Assembly: GCF_003431975.1 (NCBI RefSeq)
Contig: NZ_CP027116.1
Coordinates: 2,232,001-2,296,000, forward strand
From: Bacillus pumilus
GTDB lineage: Bacteria > Bacillota > Bacilli > Bacillales > Bacillaceae
Direction: 5' to 3'
Length of the DNA: 64,000 nucleotides
The notes beneath the pieces were generated by a model. The model was not told the origin of the DNA and ran no database searches. It saw only the letters and a list, made by a program, of their open reading frames with translations. This document shows, in pieces, positions 62,958 through 64,000 of the stretch. Both the position numbers and the translations under genes were made by a program. Position 1 is the first letter of the stretch, and each line of letters begins with the position of its first letter.

Positions 62958-64000
62958 TTACTGTTTCTCTAACAAAGCATGAATCGTTGATTCTAGTAAT
63001 TCTGGCAAAATGCCGAATGAGAACGGGATGTGCAGGCGCTCCGTCCATTTGTGTGGGTCCTTTCCTAATGGACCCACGTTGATGACTGGAACGTAAAGTG
63101 CTCCCTGTACTCCTTCCGGTAAGGAATAGCCTTTTTGGTAAAGTGGCATATTGGTCGTGTAATGACCTACGTTCTGTTTTTCGAGCTGTAAGTAACTTAA
63201 ATCAGACAATCCCGGGAAGTATTTCACTTCTTCTACGTCAAGTCCATACCCCTTTTTTGCCTCCATTTGAATCTTCTTTAAGGTCGTTTGAATAAGCGGA
63301 TCTTCCGTTGAGGAAACCGCTGGATAAAAGGGCGGACTATAAAATAGAATGATGAGTGGCCCTTCTTCCTTACAGAGCGTCGTCAGCTCAGAGACGATTT
63401 TGGTTGAAAAATCACGATCTCCAAGCTCACCTCGATTGGCGAACGCATAGTTCACAATGCGCTCAACCTCCTCTTTGCCTGAGCGTTCAGTAGCTTTTTG
63501 ATACAGCTCATGATATGTGAGAACCGTAATCTTCATATCAATGGGTGTAAAAGGTTTAAATCGCTGAAATTCAGTTGTTTTCTCTTTAAGATTGGCTTCG
63601 ATTTGCTCTGCTGCTCGTTTTGCAGTGCCATAAAGAAGCCCGTGCAGTTCTTCACTTGAACGATTCATCATGAGTACATTAAATAAAGAAACAGCTGTGT
63701 GTGGTGTTTGAACGGAATAGGCTTCTTTTAAATCCTTTTGCATCAAGTTGGTTGGAGGCGGTGTGACTTCCCCGTCTACTTCCTCACAATAATCACTATT
63801 CAGCTCTAACAATCTGTTTAATTCAGATACCATGAAATTCGCATTTAAGCCTGAGAAAGGCTCTCCTACATGCGTTTCGATTCCTTTGCAGAAAAACCCA
63901 GCAAGTACCTTCCCTATACTGCCTGTATACATATATAGGTGCTCATCACCTGGATACTTTTCAAACATGGGTTCACTGTTTAAACATGCGGTATAGTCAA
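62958..64000 (-). CDS. yqjN: M20-family RocB-like protein YqjN, C-terminal part (runs off the window)
   Basis: The last 347 or so residues of a RocB-like M20 metallopeptidase-fold protein. The frame is open to position 64000 (DYTACLNSEPMFEKYPGDEHLYMYTGSIGKVLAG), so the ATG inside it at 63968 is internal. Visible landmarks are the substrate loop GIETHVGEPFSGLNANFMVSEL and YPAVSS. RocB-like proteins are linked to arginine and amino-acid breakdown; B. subtilis yqjN is about 547 residues and lies next to proI. The zinc-binding N-terminal part is beyond the edge. Confidence 0.88.
   Translation of the reverse strand, partial: DYTACLNSEPMFEKYPGDEHLYMYTGSIGKVLAGFFCKGIETHVGEPFSGLNANFMVSELNRLLELNSDYCEEVDGEVTPPPTNLMQKDLKEAYSVQTPHTAVSLFNVLMMNRSSEELHGLLYGTAKRAAEQIEANLKEKTTEFQRFKPFTPIDMKITVLTYHELYQKATERSGKEEVERIVNYAFANRGELGDRDFSTKIVSELTTLCKEEGPLIILFYSPPFYPAVSSTEDPLIQTTLKKIQMEAKKGYGLDVEEVKYFPGLSDLSYLQLEKQNVGHYTTNMPLYQKGYSLPEGVQGALYVPVINVGPLGKDPHKWTERLHIPFSFGILPELLESTIHALLEKQ

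Overview
The window is a stretch of low-GC Firmicute chromosome from the Bacillus pumilus group (pumilus/safensis/altitudinis-like). Gene order follows the Bacillus subtilis block that runs from recQ/ypbB to yqjN almost gene for gene, proteins are close to their B. subtilis counterparts in length, and the insertions that break colinearity (an endonuclease Q, an expansin, an extra subtilisin, a rap-phr pair) fit that group. The species call is an inference from remembered gene order and protein sequences. No rRNA, tRNA, CRISPR, prophage or transposase gene was seen.

Layout. 1-7.1 kb: recQ (partial), ypbB, fer, riboswitch-controlled ribU, serA, an M23/LysM peptidase, and rsiX/sigX with an autoregulatory ECF promoter. 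7.2-14.0 kb: the resABC/resDE respiration and cytochrome c maturation cluster, then rluB. 14.1-19.4 kb: spmA/spmB/dacB, ypuI, scpA/scpB, a 30-residue YjcZ-like spore peptide and ypuF. 19.4-22.1 kb: a reduced FMN-riboswitch operon (ribE, a RibB-only gene, ribH, ribT) with no ribD and no GTP cyclohydrolase II domain. 22.1-25.3 kb: accessory island of a small membrane protein, a DUF2164 protein and a divergent tetR/MFS efflux pair with matching operators. 25.3-41.2 kb: ppiB, ypuA (ECF promoter), lysA, the seven-gene spoVA operon (sigma-G), spoIIA operon (sigma-H), dacF (sigma-F), punA, deoB, xerD, yqzK, fur and spoIIM (sigma-E). 41.2-50.1 kb: subtilisin, yqkK, GNAT, endonuclease Q, nudF, yqkF, a small secreted protein, yqkE, yqkD, rap-phr, yqkC, yqkB. 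50.2-64 kb: expansin, yqkA, yqjY, a YfmQ-like protein, SOS-controlled polYB-yqjX, yqjV, coaA, CoA-disulfide reductase, yqjQ, yqjP, proline T-box plus proI, a DinB-like protein and partial yqjN.

How the parts work together. Much of the window serves sporulation: commitment (spoIIA), engulfment (spoIIM), cortex and dehydration (dacB, spmAB, dacF), and dipicolinic acid transport (spoVA). Sigma-E, F, G, H and possible K promoters can be read directly. A second theme is metabolism under RNA control: two FMN riboswitches and a proline T-box. A third is DNA and nucleotide repair: RecQ, endonuclease Q with NudF, and LexA-controlled Pol Y2.

Most unusual items: the cut-down rib operon; two inverted 177-bp intergenic elements, each inserted at an intrinsic terminator and flanked by a duplicated copy of it; a rap frame that reads through and completely overlaps phr; and an unidentified small secreted protein with 30-bp-spaced direct repeats upstream.
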